Translations under genes and position numbers: made by a program | The notes under the pieces: model-generated | The model's database searches: none | The model's input: only the letters and a program-made list of their open reading frames with translations | What the model was told of the DNA's origin: nothing | Source of the DNA: Gordonia alkanivorans NBRC 16433 | GTDB taxonomy: Bacteria; Actinomycetota; Actinomycetes; Mycobacteriales; Mycobacteriaceae | Length of the DNA stretch: 64,000 nt | Direction: 5' to 3' | NCBI RefSeq assembly: GCF_000225505.1 | Contig: NZ_BACI01000060.1 | Span: 1 to 64,000, forward strand | Shown here: positions 26,196 through 37,925 of the stretch, one piece after another | Numbering within the stretch: position 1 is the first letter of the stretch | Layout of the letters: every line of letters starts with the position of its first letter

Positions 26196-27073
26196 CCGGT
26201 CGCCTTGCTGATCTTCCACAGTGCGGCCGTCGCCACGTCGGCCACCTCGCCGAGCGCAGACTCCCGGTAGACGACGCGGAGTCGAAGTGCTGTTGCGTCA
26301 CGCCCGATGGGCAGGCAGCTTATGGAGTCCAGCGATGCAAGGCGTTGCGCGTCGGCGGTCAGACCGAAGGCTCCGCTGCCGGCGACGGCGGCCACCAGGT
26401 GTTCGGACGACGAGATGGGCAGAATGCGTGGATCGAGCCCGGATTCGCGGAGGCGGTCGATCAGCTGATCATGTGCGGGTGGATTCGCCGCGCGCGATTG
26501 GTGGCAGAGGTCGAGTCCGGCCAGTTGTCGCAACCGCGGACGCACCGTGGTGGTCACCGGATGGTTTGCGGGTACGACCACGTGGCGCCGAAACACGACG
26601 ATCGGACCGGTGGTGAGAGTGCCAGTGACACAGGGAGCGTCGACGATCGCGAGGTCGAGCGTGCCCGCGGATACCTGCTCGACCAGACTCACCGCAGTTG
26701 CGCTCAGCATCTCCTGGCCGGAGGACACGTCACCGAGACGTTGTGCGACTGCCGCAATTGCCGCGGCACCGGCGAGAGGCACTGCACCCCAACGCAGCAC
26801 CTCGGATCCGTCGTGAAGGTGTCGGGCTTCACCGAGGAACCGCGCTGCGTCGTCGATGAGAAGACGTGCGCGGGGCAGCAGGTCGCGGCCCGCGTCGGTG
26901 AGTTCGGCGCCGCGGGAGGTGCGTCGGATCAGCTGGACCCCGAGCTCCTTCTCCAGGCGTCTCAGCCCCTGCGACACCGGTGGCTGCGTCATCTCCAGCC
27001 GAGCAGCCGCGTCCCCGAAGTGGCCTTCCTCGGCGACGGCGACGAAGAACCGCAGGTGCCTGACGAGATCCAC
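26192..27073 (-). CDS. LysR family transcriptional regulator
   Basis: This 293-residue protein has an N-terminal LysR helix-turn-helix (VRHLRFFVAVAEEGHFGDAAARLEMTQPPVSQGLRRLEKELG). A periplasmic-binding-protein-like effector domain with GAVPLAGAAAIAAVA and SGAFGLTADAQRL follows. GTG 27073 is preferred because the longer frame to 27118 would run into the nuo terminator hairpin. It overlaps the beta-lactamase-like gene and is co-transcribed with it. It may respond to cell-wall fragments as AmpR does (inference). Confidence 0.87.
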   Translation of the reverse strand: MDLVRHLRFFVAVAEEGHFGDAAARLEMTQPPVSQGLRRLEKELGVQLIRRTSRGAELTDAGRDLLPRARLLIDDAARFLGEARHLHDGSEVLRWGAVPLAGAAAIAAVAQRLGDVSSGQEMLSATAVSLVEQVSAGTLDLAIVDAPCVTGTLTTGPIVVFRRHVVVPANHPVTTTVRPRLRQLAGLDLCHQSRAANPPAHDQLIDRLRESGLDPRILPISSSEHLVAAVAGSGAFGLTADAQRLASLDSISCLPIGRDATALRLRVVYRESALGEVADVATAALWKISKATG

Positions 27074-27117
27074 GGGTTCCAGGATGGCACGGCGGCGTCG
27101 ACCGGCCTCGCAACCCA

Positions 27118-27171
27118 CCCCTTTTCCGTATACCCACCCCGTCGAGCGGGGGCGGGTATACGGAAAAGGGG
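27118..27171. terminator. Large hairpin at the end of the nuo operon
   Basis: Perfect 18-bp arms (27118-27135 and 27154-27171) enclose an 18-nt centre that can pair partly (CCCC with GGGG). Each arm contains GTATAC and a run of four A or T. It lies 15 bp after nuoN on the minus strand, before the LysR start, and is the likely nuo operon terminator. Confidence 0.85.
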
Positions 27172-27185
27172 AGAGGCTGCGACGG

Positions 27186-28973
27186 TCAGCGCAGGAACGT
27201 CGCGGCCGCGTCGGCGAGGTCGAGCAGCGGTTGCGGGAAGATGCCGAGTACGACGGTGGCCAGGGTGCAGATCGCGATGCCCGTGGTGGTGAGGATGCTC
27301 GGCTTCACGACGTGCGGTGCGTCGTGGGTGGGGACGTCGTCGAAGAACATGGCGACGATGATGCGGATGTAGACGTAGGCGGCGATCGCGCTGCTGATGA
27401 CGCCGATGACCACCAGGACTCCGCCGCCGTTGCCGGCGACTGCGGCGAAGACGTCGAATTTGGCGATGAAACCGCTTGTCAGCGGGATGCCCGCGAAGGA
27501 CAGCAGGTAGACCGCGAACATGGCGCCGACCAAGGGGTACCGACGGCCGAGACCCGACCACTGGGTGAGGTCGGTGGCCTCGCGGCCGGACAAGTGCGGG
27601 TTGCGGACCGTCGCCGCGGTGCCGTGGATCGCGGCCGTGCGTGCCGAAGTGCTGGTGTCCGAAGTTGTCGTGTCACAGTCGGGTTCGCGGATCACCGCCA
27701 CCATGGGGAAGGCGCCGAGCGTCGTGAACGCGTAGGCCGCCAGGTAGAAGAGCGTTGCGCCGAGACCGGCGTCGTCGAAGGCGATCAGGCCGAGCAGGAT
27801 GAAACCGGCGTGCGCGATCGACGAGTAGGCGAGCATGCGCTTGATGTCGTTCTGGGTCACCGCCATCACCGACGCGATGACCATCGACGCTATCGCCACT
27901 GCCCACAGCGCCGGCTCCCATTGATCGCGCAGCGCACCGAAACCGACGTAGAAGACGCGCAGTAGCGCACCGAATGCGGCGACCTTGGTCGCCGATGCCA
28001 TGAACGCGGTGACCGGGGTCGGGGCGCCCTGGTAGACGTCGGGAATCCAGGAATGGAACGGAACCGCACCGACTTTGAACAACAGCCCGACGGCCAGCAT
28101 CGCGAGCCCGATCAGCGCCAGCGTGGTGTCGCCGCCGGTACCGGCGACATCGGTGAGCGACGCTCCGATCGTCGACAGGTTCAGCGAGCCGGTCGCGCCG
28201 TAGACGAATGCCGCACCGAACAGGAAGAAGGCCGACGAGAAGGCGCCCAGCAGGAAGTACTTGAGCGACGCCTCCTGCGAGATGAGCCGACGACGCCGCG
28301 CCAGTCCGCACAGCAGGTAGAGCGGCAGCGAGAAGACCTCCAGCGCAATGAACATGGTGAGCAGATCGCCGCAGGCGGGGAACAGCATCATGCCGCCGAC
28401 CGCGAGAAGGGCCAGCGGGAACACCTCGGTCGTCACGGCCCCGGCACGGGTCGCCTCGAACTCGGCGTCGGTGTTGGGCACCGACGCACCGGACGGCGTG
28501 AACATGTCCGCGTCTACTCCACCGCCGTTCAGACCTGTCCTGCCGGACTGATCGTCGCCGACCTCGGCGCCGGCGAGAGTACGCATGGTGACCGGCGCGA
28601 CGACCCGCTCGAGCCGCCGTTCGGCCATGAAACCCACCGCGATGATCGCGATGATCAGCAGGAGTCCCTGCAGATACAGTGTCGGGCGGTCCATCACGAC
28701 GGCCCCCGACATCGCGAACTGACCGTTCGCGCCGTCCGCGGTCTGTGCGGTTGTGACGGTGGCCAGCGCGGCGAGAGCGACGACGAGGCCGCCCAGCGAA
28801 AGTGCCAGTTGCAGTGCGTACCTCAACCTGCGCGGGGCAAAGGCTTCGACGAGGACCCCGATGACTCCCGCACTGAACACGATCAGCATGGGGGACAGCG
28901 CCGCATACTCGACGCTCGGGGCTTCGATCGCGGCCAGCGGCGTCGTGCTCAGGGCGACGAGAGACGTGGTCAT
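27186..28973 (-). CDS. nuoN: NADH-quinone oxidoreductase subunit N
   Basis: This 595-residue antiporter-like membrane subunit of complex I carries the family segments EVFSLPLYLLCGLAR, LKYFLLGAFSSAFFLFG and DVYQGAPTPVTAFMASATKVAAFGALLR, with the key lysines in transmembrane helices. It is longer than typical NuoN because of two hydrophilic insertions, at about residues 118-182 and in a Thr/Ser-rich loop after PMVAVIREPD. ATG 28973 overlaps the nuoM stop (ATGA). It is the last gene of the operon. Confidence 0.95.
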   Translation of the reverse strand: MTTSLVALSTTPLAAIEAPSVEYAALSPMLIVFSAGVIGVLVEAFAPRRLRYALQLALSLGGLVVALAALATVTTAQTADGANGQFAMSGAVVMDRPTLYLQGLLLIIAIIAVGFMAERRLERVVAPVTMRTLAGAEVGDDQSGRTGLNGGGVDADMFTPSGASVPNTDAEFEATRAGAVTTEVFPLALLAVGGMMLFPACGDLLTMFIALEVFSLPLYLLCGLARRRRLISQEASLKYFLLGAFSSAFFLFGAAFVYGATGSLNLSTIGASLTDVAGTGGDTTLALIGLAMLAVGLLFKVGAVPFHSWIPDVYQGAPTPVTAFMASATKVAAFGALLRVFYVGFGALRDQWEPALWAVAIASMVIASVMAVTQNDIKRMLAYSSIAHAGFILLGLIAFDDAGLGATLFYLAAYAFTTLGAFPMVAVIREPDCDTTTSDTSTSARTAAIHGTAATVRNPHLSGREATDLTQWSGLGRRYPLVGAMFAVYLLSFAGIPLTSGFIAKFDVFAAVAGNGGGVLVVIGVISSAIAAYVYIRIIVAMFFDDVPTHDAPHVVKPSILTTTGIAICTLATVVLGIFPQPLLDLADAAATFLR

Positions 28974-30607
28974 CGGTGAGCCTCCGCGACAGGGGTCGAG
29001 CCGGCGGGCCGGTCATGGGCGGGGTCCGCCACCGCGGGTTCGGGATCGGTGACCCCGACCGTCGTCAGCGTGCTCTGCACGGCCGGATCGATCAGGTCGA
29101 TCATCGGCTTGGGATAGACCCCCAGGGCGATGAGCAGGGCGAGAAGCGGGACGACGACGGCCAGCTCGCGGCCGGCGAGGTCGCGTATCGGCGTCGACCG
29201 CTCGTCGTCGGGCCTGGCCGGTCCGCCCATCATCCGCTGGTAGGTCCACAGGATGTAGATGGCGGAGAGCACCAAGGCCGAGCACGCGAGGACGGCCGCG
29301 ATCGGGTAGCGCGTGAATGTGCCGATGAGGACCAGGAACTCGCTGATGAACGGGGCGAGTCCGGGCAGCGACAGGGTCGCGAGACCCGCGACGAGGAAGG
29401 TCCCGGCCAGGACCGGGGCGACCTTCTGGACACCGCCGTAGTCGGCGATGAGGCGACTGCCCCGCTGCGACACCAGGAACCCCGCGATGAGGAACAGTGC
29501 GGCCGTGGAGAGTCCGTGGTTGACCATGTACAGCGTCGACCCGGTCTGTCCCTGGTCGGTCAACACGAAGATGCCGAGGATGATGAAACCGAAGTGGGAG
29601 ATGGACGTGTAGGCGATCAGACGCATCACATCGGTCTGCCCGATGGCCAGGACCGCGCCGTAGATGATGCTGACGACCGCCAGCCCGCAGATCAGCGGGG
29701 CGAAGTACTGGCTCGCATCCGGGAACAGCTGTAGGCAGAACCGCAGCATCGCGAAGGTCCCCACCTTGTCGATCACGGCCATCATGAGCACCGCCGACGT
29801 CGGGGTTGCCGCGACCGCGGCGTCGGGAAGCCACGAATGCAGCGGCCAGAGCGGGGCTTTCACCGCGAACGCGAACATGAAGCCGAGGAACAGCAGTTTC
29901 GCGAGGCCGGTGGTGTCGTCGATCTGTCCGCTCGACACCGCGGCCACGATGTCTCCCAGTGCGAAGGTCCCGCCGCCATCGGCCCCGACGCCGTTCTGTG
30001 CGGACACGACGTACAGGCCGATCACCGCGGCGAGCAGGAGCAGCCCGCCGAACAGGTTGTACAGCAGGAACTTCACCGCCGCACCGGAGCGGTTGGGGCC
30101 GGTGCCGAAGCCGCCGATGAGGAAGTACATCGGGATGAGCATGGCTTCGAAGAAGATGTAGAACAGCAGGATGTCCAGGGCGACGAAGCTCATCAGCACC
30201 ATCGCCTCGGTCGCGAGGAACAGCGCGAGATAGATGTGCGGGCCCTTTTGTGCCCGTCTACCCGAATGGTCCAGGGAACCGTCGGAGTCGGCGTCGTGCC
30301 AGCCGGCCAGCAGTAGCAACGGCAGGAGAGCTGCGGTCAGCAGGATGAGGACCAATCCGATTCCGTCCAGCCCCAACGCATACCGGGTCCCCAGGGCCGG
30401 AATCCAGCTCACGTCCTCGGTGAACTGGTATCGCTGCCCGGCAGGATCGAAACCGACCGCGAGACCGACGGCCAGGACGAGAACACCGACGGTGACCGCG
30501 AAGGCGAACCAGCGGGCCACCGCGGGACGGCTCGCGGGAATCGCGAGGACCAGGGCCGCGCCCACCGCGGGGGCCAGCCAGAGGATCGTCAGCCAGGGGA
30601 TGTTCAC
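28970..30607 (-). CDS. nuoM: NADH-quinone oxidoreductase subunit M
   Basis: This is a 545-residue proton-pumping membrane subunit of complex I. Landmarks are [36 protein letters not shown] (conserved glutamate), [26 protein letters not shown] and [17 protein letters not shown] 30607 overlaps the nuoL stop (GTGA). The long open frame upstream of it is antisense or out-of-frame sequence within nuoL. The C-terminus is proline- and acid-rich. Confidence 0.95.
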   Translation of the reverse strand: MNIPWLTILWLAPAVGAALVLAIPASRPAVARWFAFAVTVGVLVLAVGLAVGFDPAGQRYQFTEDVSWIPALGTRYALGLDGIGLVLILLTAALLPLLLLAGWHDADSDGSLDHSGRRAQKGPHIYLALFLATEAMVLMSFVALDILLFYIFFEAMLIPMYFLIGGFGTGPNRSGAAVKFLLYNLFGGLLLLAAVIGLYVVSAQNGVGADGGGTFALGDIVAAVSSGQIDDTTGLAKLLFLGFMFAFAVKAPLWPLHSWLPDAAVAATPTSAVLMMAVIDKVGTFAMLRFCLQLFPDASQYFAPLICGLAVVSIIYGAVLAIGQTDVMRLIAYTSISHFGFIILGIFVLTDQGQTGSTLYMVNHGLSTAALFLIAGFLVSQRGSRLIADYGGVQKVAPVLAGTFLVAGLATLSLPGLAPFISEFLVLIGTFTRYPIAAVLACSALVLSAIYILWTYQRMMGGPARPDDERSTPIRDLAGRELAVVVPLLALLIALGVYPKPMIDLIDPAVQSTLTTVGVTDPEPAVADPAHDRPAGSTPVAEAHR

Positions 30608-32517
30608 AGCACGTTCACCGCCATCACGAGTGCGACGATCAGGGTCGTCCCGGCGAACATCGACAGCGCGTAGGACCGTACATAACCGTTCTGCCACCCG
30701 CGTATTCGGCGTGATGCGCGGGTCACGGTCTCGCCGACCCCGCTCGTCAGCCCGTCGACACCGTCGGATTCCACGGCGACCAGGCCGGCGGTGACGCGCT
30801 GCCCGGGACGCATCAGTAGTTCCTCGTTGATCGTGTCGCCGTACAGATCGCGTCGTGCTGCGACGGTCAGCACCGACACGTCCTCGGGTGCGACGACGGG
30901 AACCGGCCGGGTGGCGTACTGCCGGTAGGCGATCGCGACGCCGACCGCCACGACCAGAAGGATGATCGCGGTCATCGCCCAGACCGGGATCAGGTGGTGG
31001 GCGGTGTGTTCGCCGACCACCGGTTCGAGCCAGCGCTCGAGCGAACCGCCGATCGCGAGCAGGCCACCGGAAGCCACCGAACCCAGTGCGATCAGGACCA
31101 TCGGCCCGGTCATCACCCGGGGTGACTCGTCCGGGTGCGGTGCGGGGGCATCGGTGCCGTCGTGCCAGCGCTTCTCGCCGAAGAAGGTCAGCAGCATCAC
31201 GCGGGTCATGTAGAACGCGGTGATGCCCGCGCCGAGAAGCGCTGCACCACCGAGGATCAGACCCTTCGCGCCGCCCGCGCCGAAGGCGGCCTCGATGATG
31301 TGGTCCTTGGAGTAGAAGCCCGCGAACGGTGGGACACCGATGATCGCGAGGTAGCCGACCCCGAACGTCACGAAGGTGACGGGCATGAGTGTGCGGAGTC
31401 CGCCGTACCGTCGCATGTCGGTCTCGTCGTTCATCCCGTGCATCACCGATCCGGCGCCGAGGAACAGACCGGCCTTGAAGAAGCCGTGGGTGAGGAGGTG
31501 CAGGATCGCGAATGCGTAACCGGCCGGGCCGAGGCCGGCGGCGAGCACCATGTATCCGATCTGGCTCATCGTCGACGCCGCGAGCGCCTTCTTGATGTCG
31601 TCCTTGGCGCAACCGATGATCGCGCCGAACAGCAGCGTCACGGCACCGACGACCACGACCCCGACCTGGGCGGTGGGTGCCAGGTCGAAGATGGGGCCGG
31701 AGCGCACGATCAGGTACACGCCGGCGGTCACCATCGTCGCCGCGTGGATCAGCGCGGACACCGGGGTCGGACCCTCCATGGCGTCACCGAGCCACGACTG
31801 CAGCGGTACCTGGGCCGACTTGCCGCAGGCGGCGAGCAGGAGCACGAAACCCAGTGCGGTGAGGGTTCCTTCGCCGGCCTGGGGAGCGCCGTCGAAGACC
31901 GCGGTGAACGCCACCGACCCGAAGGTCGCGAACATGATCATCAGTGCGACGGCCAGCCCGATGTCGCCGACGCGGTTGACCACGAAGGCCTTCTTGGCCG
32001 CGGTCGCCGCGGTCGGCTTGTACTGCCAGAAGCCGATCAGCAGGTACGACGCGAGGCCCACGCCCTCCCAACCGAGGTACAGGCCGAGATAGTTGTCGGC
32101 GAGGACGAGGACGAGCATCGCTGCGAGAAACAGGTTGAGGTAGCCGAAGAATCGTCGACGGTCGGGGTCGTCGGCCATGTAGCCGATCGAGTAGACGTGG
32201 ATCAGCGATCCGACGCCGGTGATGAGCAGGACGAAGCACATGGACAACTGGTCCAGGCGGAAACCGAAGTCCACCTGTAGTTCTCCCACCGGAACCCAGC
32301 TGAAAAGGGTGTCGGTCACGCCGCGGTCGTCGGCGGGACGAGACACCATCCCGGCGAACATCACCAGCCCGACCACGAACGATGCGATCGCCGCGGCGGT
32401 ACCGAGCAGATGACCCCAGCGGTCGGTGGTCCGACCACCGAGGAGGAGGATCACCGCACCGGCGAGCGGGAGCGCGGGGACCAACCAGAGCAGTGACGCG
32501 GTCAGTTCGGCGTTCAC
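30604..32517 (-). CDS. nuoL: NADH-quinone oxidoreductase subunit L
   Basis: This is a 637-residue antiporter-like membrane subunit of complex I. Landmarks are [82 protein letters not shown] and [14 protein letters not shown], and the long amphipathic lateral helix expected near the C-terminus. GTG 32517 has AGGAGG 4-5 nt upstream; TTG 32520 is one codon earlier. It follows nuoK by 10 bp. Confidence 0.95.
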   Translation of the reverse strand: MNAELTASLLWLVPALPLAGAVILLLGGRTTDRWGHLLGTAAAIASFVVGLVMFAGMVSRPADDRGVTDTLFSWVPVGELQVDFGFRLDQLSMCFVLLITGVGSLIHVYSIGYMADDPDRRRFFGYLNLFLAAMLVLVLADNYLGLYLGWEGVGLASYLLIGFWQYKPTAATAAKKAFVVNRVGDIGLAVALMIMFATFGSVAFTAVFDGAPQAGEGTLTALGFVLLLAACGKSAQVPLQSWLGDAMEGPTPVSALIHAATMVTAGVYLIVRSGPIFDLAPTAQVGVVVVGAVTLLFGAIIGCAKDDIKKALAASTMSQIGYMVLAAGLGPAGYAFAILHLLTHGFFKAGLFLGAGSVMHGMNDETDMRRYGGLRTLMPVTFVTFGVGYLAIIGVPPFAGFYSKDHIIEAAFGAGGAKGLILGGAALLGAGITAFYMTRVMLLTFFGEKRWHDGTDAPAPHPDESPRVMTGPMVLIALGSVASGGLLAIGGSLERWLEPVVGEHTAHHLIPVWAMTAIILLVVAVGVAIAYRQYATRPVPVVAPEDVSVLTVAARRDLYGDTINEELLMRPGQRVTAGLVAVESDGVDGLTSGVGETVTRASRRIRGWQNGYVRSYALSMFAGTTLIVALVMAVNVL

Positions 32518-32527
32518 CAATCCTCCT

Positions 32528-32827
32528 CTACCGCTTCAGCAGATCCGCGTCGTCGACCGACGCCGAGCGGCGCGATCGGAAGATGGTCATGATGATGGCG
32601 AGCCCGACGACCACTTCGGCCGCGGCGACGACCATCGTGAAGAAGGCGATCACCTGCCCGTCGAAGGACTGGTTCATCCGGGCGAAGGTGACAAAGGCGA
32701 GATTCGCGGCGTTGAGCATGAGTTCGATGCACATGAACACGACGATCGCGTTGCGTCGCAGCAGCACTCCGGCGGCCCCGATGGTGAACAGCAGTGCCGC
32801 GAGGTAGAGGTAGTTCTCCGGATTCAT
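32528..32827 (-). CDS. nuoK: NADH-quinone oxidoreductase subunit K
   Basis: This 99-residue subunit has three transmembrane helices and the conserved membrane glutamates, including [19 protein letters not shown]. The length matches the family. ATG 32827 overlaps the nuoJ stop (ATGA), giving tight translational coupling. Confidence 0.95.
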   Translation of the reverse strand: MNPENYLYLAALLFTIGAAGVLLRRNAIVVFMCIELMLNAANLAFVTFARMNQSFDGQVIAFFTMVVAAAEVVVGLAIIMTIFRSRRSASVDDADLLKR

Positions 32828-33627
32828 GATCGAGCCCCACCCGGGTTCTCCGGAGCCTGCGGATTTTTCTGGCGCAGGGTGCGGGCGGCCAGGATGGCGT
32901 TCACCGAGAGGTCGGAGGGACTGCCGTCGGGCAGTCGTGCCGGGACGTCGACCGCGTTGTGCCGGGCGTAGACACCGGGACTCGGGAGCGGGGTGATGTT
33001 GATGCCGCTGCGGAATCGCGCCTGCGACAGCTCCTTCTGGGTGAGGCGTGGACCGAACTTCTCCCGGTGGGCCAGCACCATCGCGCCGAGGGTCGCGGCG
33101 ATGAGCAGTGCCCCGGTGAGCTCGAACGCCCAGAGATACCGGACGAAGATGAGCTCGGCGATGGCCTCGATACCGTAGTCGCTGTCGTCGGCCAGCGCGC
33201 CGGGGGCGGTCGCGCCGGTGGTGACCGCGATGGTGGCGTTGCCTATCCCGGCGATCAGCAGGACGCCGAACCCGACCCCGATGATCATCGCGGCGACTCG
33301 TTGCCCTCGCAGGGTCTCTTTCAGGGAGTCGGAGGAGTCGACGCCGATGAGCATGAGCACGAAGAGGAACAGCATCATCACCGCGCCGGTGTAGACGACC
33401 ACCTGCACCACGCCGAGGAACAGCGCACCCTGTGCCACGTAGAAGACCGCGAGGACGATCATCGTGGTGGCCAGGAAGATCGCCGAGTACACGGCCTTGG
33501 TGGCGAAGACGACGCCGAGCGCGCCGGCCACCGCGATCACTCCGAGCACCCAGAACTGCACGGCCTCACCGGTCGAGGTGCGAATCACCTCGTCGGCCAG
33601 TGTCGTGGTCATCGGCCCGGGCGTCAT
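32824..33627 (-). CDS. nuoJ: NADH-quinone oxidoreductase subunit J
   Basis: This 267-residue complex I membrane subunit has five transmembrane helices. The core signature is [34 protein letters not shown]. The long hydrophilic C-terminal extension (about 80 residues, from [12 protein letters not shown] on) is usual in actinobacteria. ATG 33627 overlaps the nuoI stop. Confidence 0.95.
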   Translation of the reverse strand: MTPGPMTTTLADEVIRTSTGEAVQFWVLGVIAVAGALGVVFATKAVYSAIFLATTMIVLAVFYVAQGALFLGVVQVVVYTGAVMMLFLFVLMLIGVDSSDSLKETLRGQRVAAMIIGVGFGVLLIAGIGNATIAVTTGATAPGALADDSDYGIEAIAELIFVRYLWAFELTGALLIAATLGAMVLAHREKFGPRLTQKELSQARFRSGINITPLPSPGVYARHNAVDVPARLPDGSPSDLSVNAILAARTLRQKNPQAPENPGGARS

Positions 33628-34193
33628 GGTCGCGGCTCCCGGGCACCCTCGCGAACCGTCGGTGTCGGGAGCGGCGTCACCCGGCCGTCGGAGGTGACCT
33701 CACCGCGGTAGTAGTTCTCCTCGGTCGAACCGGGCGCCATGGCGTGCGGTGGTGGTTCGACGTCCGGTGCCAGTGGCGCCAGCAGTCGGTCCTTCTCGTA
33801 GATGAGGTCGGCTCGGTTGTCGTCGGCGAGCTCGTAGTCGTTGGTCATCGTCAGGGCACGGGTCGGACAGGCTTCGATGCAGAGTCCGCAGCCGATGCAA
33901 CGCAGATAGTTGATCTGATAGACGCGGCCGTACCGCTCACCGGGCGAGTACCGTTCGTCCGGGGTGTTGTCGGCCCCTTCGACGTAGATGGCATCGGCCG
34001 GACACGCCCACGCGCACAGCTCGCAGCCGATGCACTTCTCCAGGCCGTCGGGATGACGGTTGAGTTGGTGCCGACCGTGATAGCGAGGCGCGGTCGGCCG
34101 CTTCTCCTCGGGATACTGCTCGGTGATGCTCGGCTGGAACATGCCACCGAAGGTGACGCGTAATCCACTGACCGGTTTGAGGAAATCAGGCAT
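33624..34193 (-). CDS. nuoI: NADH-quinone oxidoreductase subunit I
   Basis: This 189-residue ferredoxin-like subunit carries two [4Fe-4S] clusters (N6a and N6b): [16 protein letters not shown] and [16 protein letters not shown]. It transfers electrons from NuoG towards NuoB. It overlaps the nuoH stop by 8 bp and the nuoJ start by 4 bp. The C-terminal tail after EPPPHA is a low-complexity extension. Confidence 0.96.
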   Translation of the reverse strand: MPDFLKPVSGLRVTFGGMFQPSITEQYPEEKRPTAPRYHGRHQLNRHPDGLEKCIGCELCAWACPADAIYVEGADNTPDERYSPGERYGRVYQINYLRCIGCGLCIEACPTRALTMTNDYELADDNRADLIYEKDRLLAPLAPDVEPPPHAMAPGSTEENYYRGEVTSDGRVTPLPTPTVREGAREPRP

Positions 34194-35517
34194 CGGTGGT
34201 CTCCCTGCTCGGCGTCTGATCGGCGGGAAGGGGCGGCTCGGGATCGATACGGACGGGCTGGGATCTGGAATCCGTCGACGGCATGGGCGGTACGGGGAAC
34301 CCTCCGGCCATGGGATCGAACTCGGCCGGGCTCTCCGGTTCGGCCGGGGCCTCCGGCAGATCCGGTACCCGCATCATCCGCCAGATCGCGTAGGCGATCA
34401 GTGCCGTCACCGCGAGACCTGCGCCCGCAGAGACGAGCGGCCGGATGAGGCCTGCGTCGTCGCCGATGGAGGCGCGGATGATCGCCACGACCATCACCCA
34501 CGTCAGCGAGATCGGGATGAGCACCTTCCAGCCCAGGTTCATGAACTGGTCGTAACGCAACCGCGGCAGGCTGGTCCGGAGCCAGATGAACACGAACAGG
34601 AACGCCCAGACCTTGATGGTGAACCAGAGGACGGGCCACCAACCGGAGTTCGCCCAGTCGAAGGCACTCAGCGGCCACGGCGCCTGCCAACCCCCCAGGA
34701 ACATCGTGGTGGCCAGGGCCGAGACCGTCACCATGTTGATGTACTCGGCGAGCATGAACATCGCGAACTTCAGCGACGAGTACTCCGTGTGGAAGCCGCC
34801 GACCAGCTCGCCCTCGGCCTCGGGCAGGTCGAAGGGAGCGCGGTTGGTCTCGCCGACCATGGAGATCGCATAGATCACGAACGACGGGAGCAACAGCAGG
34901 AAATACCAATGGTGCTCCTGCGCCGCAACGATTCCCGAGGTCGACATCGTCCCGGCATCGAGGAACACCGCCGCGAACGTGAGTCCCATCGCGATCTCGT
35001 AGGAGATCACCTGGGCGGTGGAACGGAGTCCGCCGAGAAGGGGATAGGTCGAGCCGGATGACCAACCGGCCAGCACGATTCCGTACACGCCGACCGAGGT
35101 CACGGCGAGGACGTAGAGCACCCCGACCGGCAGATCGGTGAGCTGCAACGGGGTTTCGTGGCCGAACACCGACACCATCGGCCCGAACGGGATCACCGCG
35201 AACGCCATCACCGCGGGCACTACCGCGATGATCGGTGCGAGGAGGTAGATCACCCTGTCGACGCCGGACGGGATGATGCCCTCCTTCAGTGCGAGTTTCA
35301 CACCGTCGGCGAGACTCTGGAGAATTCCGCGAGGCCCGACGCGGTTGGGTCCGATCCGGGTCTGCATGCGCGCCATGATCTTGCGCTCGAGCAGGATCGC
35401 GACCAGCGGGTTGACGACGAGGAACGCGAAGACGGCGACAGCCTTGACGACGATGAGCCAGATGGGGTCGTGGCCGAAGTCGGCGAGGTCGGGGAAATCG
35501 GTGGCGAGAGTTGTCAT
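34186..35517 (-). CDS. nuoH: NADH-quinone oxidoreductase subunit H
   Basis: This 443-residue quinone-site membrane subunit has [34 protein letters not shown] near the N-terminus, and [38 protein letters not shown] in the middle, which lines the quinone channel. A C-terminal Pro/Asp-rich cytoplasmic tail of about 65 residues follows the last helix. ATG 35517 overlaps the nuoG stop (ATGA); the longer upstream frame is not coding for this protein. Confidence 0.96.
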   Translation of the reverse strand: MTTLATDFPDLADFGHDPIWLIVVKAVAVFAFLVVNPLVAILLERKIMARMQTRIGPNRVGPRGILQSLADGVKLALKEGIIPSGVDRVIYLLAPIIAVVPAVMAFAVIPFGPMVSVFGHETPLQLTDLPVGVLYVLAVTSVGVYGIVLAGWSSGSTYPLLGGLRSTAQVISYEIAMGLTFAAVFLDAGTMSTSGIVAAQEHHWYFLLLLPSFVIYAISMVGETNRAPFDLPEAEGELVGGFHTEYSSLKFAMFMLAEYINMVTVSALATTMFLGGWQAPWPLSAFDWANSGWWPVLWFTIKVWAFLFVFIWLRTSLPRLRYDQFMNLGWKVLIPISLTWVMVVAIIRASIGDDAGLIRPLVSAGAGLAVTALIAYAIWRMMRVPDLPEAPAEPESPAEFDPMAGGFPVPPMPSTDSRSQPVRIDPEPPLPADQTPSRETTDA

Positions 35518-37925
35518 CGAACACCTCCGGCGACGTCCGCCGACGAGGCCGGCGACAGCGCGACGAGATCGCCCGCCCGGGCCCGGAGGTCGGCGTGCAC
35601 TCGCGAGCCGGGGGAGTTGAGCGGGACCCACACGACGCGGTCGGGCATCTCGGCATACTCGACGGGCAAAGCGATCTCCCCGTCGGCGGTGCTGATCCGC
35701 ACGCGACCGCCGACCGCGACCCCGGCTTCGGCGGCGGTCGTCGGAGACATGCGCGCAACCGGCGGGCGTGCGGTCCCGGCGAGGTGCGGCTCACCGTCCT
35801 GCAGACGCCCCAGGTCGAGCAGCATGTGCCACGTGGCGAGCACGGCCTGGCCGGACTCCGGTGCGCGTTGGGGACGCTCATGGGCGACGACGGCCGGGCG
35901 TTCACCCGACCACGCTCCGATGCGGCGCAGGTCCATGTGGATGGTCTGCGGTCCATCGCAGCGCAGTTCGACGCCGAGCCGCCGTGCGAGTGCGTCCAGG
36001 ACCCGATGGTCGGGAATCTGTCCCGACTCGGTCAGCGCGGCGGTGAAACTGCGCGGACGGCCCTCCCAGTCGACGAACGTGCCCTCCTTCTCGGCGACCG
36101 TCCCCACCGGGAACACCACGTCGGCATGCGGCGTCACCGTCGACTGCCGCTGTTCGAGACTCACGACGAAGGGTGCGGCGGCCAGTGCGTCCTGCGCGGC
36201 CGCGGGATCGGGGAGATCATCGAGGTCGACGCCGGCGACGATCAGCGAGAGTCCGTGGTAGCGGGCCGCATCGAGGATTCCGGTGGTGTCCCGACCGGGC
36301 AGCGTCGGGATGCCGGGGCCCCACACCTCCGACACCGCGCCGCGCGCCGCGCTGTCGGTGATCGGCCGACCGCCCGGCAACAGCCCGGCGAGCGCGCCGA
36401 CCTCGAGTGCGCCCCGCTCACCGGCCCGGCGCGGGATCCAGGCGATCCGCGCGCCGGTGCGATCAGCGAGGTCGGCGACCGCCCGCAGTCCCCCCGGAAC
36501 CCCGGCCAGTCGCTCCCCGACAATGATCACCGAACCCGCTTCGCGCAGATGGTCGGTCACCTCGTCGGAGGCGAGGATCTCCGTCTCTGCGCCCGGCGTG
36601 GTGGGGAACAGTCGCGCATCGAGCTTCTGTGCGCCGCGGCTCGCGAACGGGGCCAGGGTGGCCACCCGCTGCCGGTTCGTCCGCACCGCCCGGCGAAGAC
36701 GCAGGAAGACGATCGGGGACTCCTCCTCGGGTTCGAAACCCGCGAGGAGTACCGCCGGGGCGGCGGACAGATCGTCGTAGGTGGTGTCGAGACCGCGCCC
36801 GGCCACCCGGCTCGCAAGGAAGGACGCCTCTTCGGTGCTGTGAACCCGGGCACGGAAGTCGATGTCGTCCGACTTCAGGACTGTTCGGGCGAACCGTGCG
36901 TAGGCGTAGGCGTCCTCCACGGTGAGGCGTCCACCGGCGAGGACGCCGACGTTGCCGATGGCCGTCGAGAGTCCCGCGGCGGCAACGCGGATGGCGTCGG
37001 CCCACGACGCCTCCCGCAGTTCGCCGTGCCGGTCGCGGATCAGCGGAGACGTCAGGCGGTCGGCCTTGGTCGCATAGGCGAAGGCCCACCGTCCCTTGTC
37101 GCAGTTCCACTCGGAGTTGACCTCGGGGTCGTCGCCGGCGAGGCGTCGGAGCACCTTGCCTCGCCGATGATCGGTGCGCTGGGCGCATCCGCTCGCGCAG
37201 TGCTCGCACACGCTCGGCGTCGAGACGAGGTCGAAGGGCCGTGCACGGAAACGGTATTGAGCGCCGGTCAGCGCGCCGACCGGGCAGATCTGGACGGTGT
37301 TGCCGGAGAAGTACGAGTCGAAGGGTTCGTCGGAGTAGATGCTGACCTGTTGCAGCGCACCGCGATCCGCCAGTTCGATGAGTGGATCGCCGGCGACCTG
37401 TGTGGAGAACCGCGTGCACCGGGCGCACAGTACGCATCGCTCCCGGTCGAGCAGGACCTCCGAGGACAGCGGGACCGGCTTGGTGAACGTGCGTTTGACG
37501 CCGTCGAACCGGGACTCGCTGCGACCGGCCGACATGGCCTGGTTCTGCAGCGGGCACTCGCCGCCCTTGTCGCACACCGGACAGTCGAGCGGATGGTTGA
37601 TCAGCAGCAGCTCCATCACGCCGCGCTGCGCGTCCGCGGCGATCTGCGAACTGAGCTGTGTCCGGACGACCATTCCGTCGGTGGCCGTGGTGGTGCACGA
37701 TGCCAGGGGCTTTCGCTGACCCTCGACCTCGACGAGGCACTGGCGGCAGGCGCCGACCGGGTCGAGCAGCGGGTGATCGCAGAAGCGGGGGATGGTGATG
37801 CCGATCTGTTCGGCGGCGCGGATCAGCAAGGAGCCCTTGGGTACCCGGAGCTCGACGCCGTCGATGGTGATGCCGACCAGGTTGTCGGCCTGGGTCGCCG
37901 GATCACTGCCGTGTGTGAGGGTCAT
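35514..37925 (-). CDS. nuoG: NADH-quinone oxidoreductase subunit G
   Basis: This 803-residue iron-sulfur subunit has an N-terminal [2Fe-2S] plant-type ferredoxin domain ([22 protein letters not shown]). Next come the [17 protein letters not shown] region, a [4Fe-4S] domain ([19 protein letters not shown]) and CEHCASGC for the additional N7-type cluster. The C-terminal molybdopterin-oxidoreductase-like part is without cofactor and ends in a short beta-barrel-like segment. ATG 37925 overlaps the nuoF-region stop. Confidence 0.95.
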   Translation of the reverse strand: MTLTHGSDPATQADNLVGITIDGVELRVPKGSLLIRAAEQIGITIPRFCDHPLLDPVGACRQCLVEVEGQRKPLASCTTTATDGMVVRTQLSSQIAADAQRGVMELLLINHPLDCPVCDKGGECPLQNQAMSAGRSESRFDGVKRTFTKPVPLSSEVLLDRERCVLCARCTRFSTQVAGDPLIELADRGALQQVSIYSDEPFDSYFSGNTVQICPVGALTGAQYRFRARPFDLVSTPSVCEHCASGCAQRTDHRRGKVLRRLAGDDPEVNSEWNCDKGRWAFAYATKADRLTSPLIRDRHGELREASWADAIRVAAAGLSTAIGNVGVLAGGRLTVEDAYAYARFARTVLKSDDIDFRARVHSTEEASFLASRVAGRGLDTTYDDLSAAPAVLLAGFEPEEESPIVFLRLRRAVRTNRQRVATLAPFASRGAQKLDARLFPTTPGAETEILASDEVTDHLREAGSVIIVGERLAGVPGGLRAVADLADRTGARIAWIPRRAGERGALEVGALAGLLPGGRPITDSAARGAVSEVWGPGIPTLPGRDTTGILDAARYHGLSLIVAGVDLDDLPDPAAAQDALAAAPFVVSLEQRQSTVTPHADVVFPVGTVAEKEGTFVDWEGRPRSFTAALTESGQIPDHRVLDALARRLGVELRCDGPQTIHMDLRRIGAWSGERPAVVAHERPQRAPESGQAVLATWHMLLDLGRLQDGEPHLAGTARPPVARMSPTTAAEAGVAVGGRVRISTADGEIALPVEYAEMPDRVVWVPLNSPGSRVHADLRARAGDLVALSPASSADVAGGVR

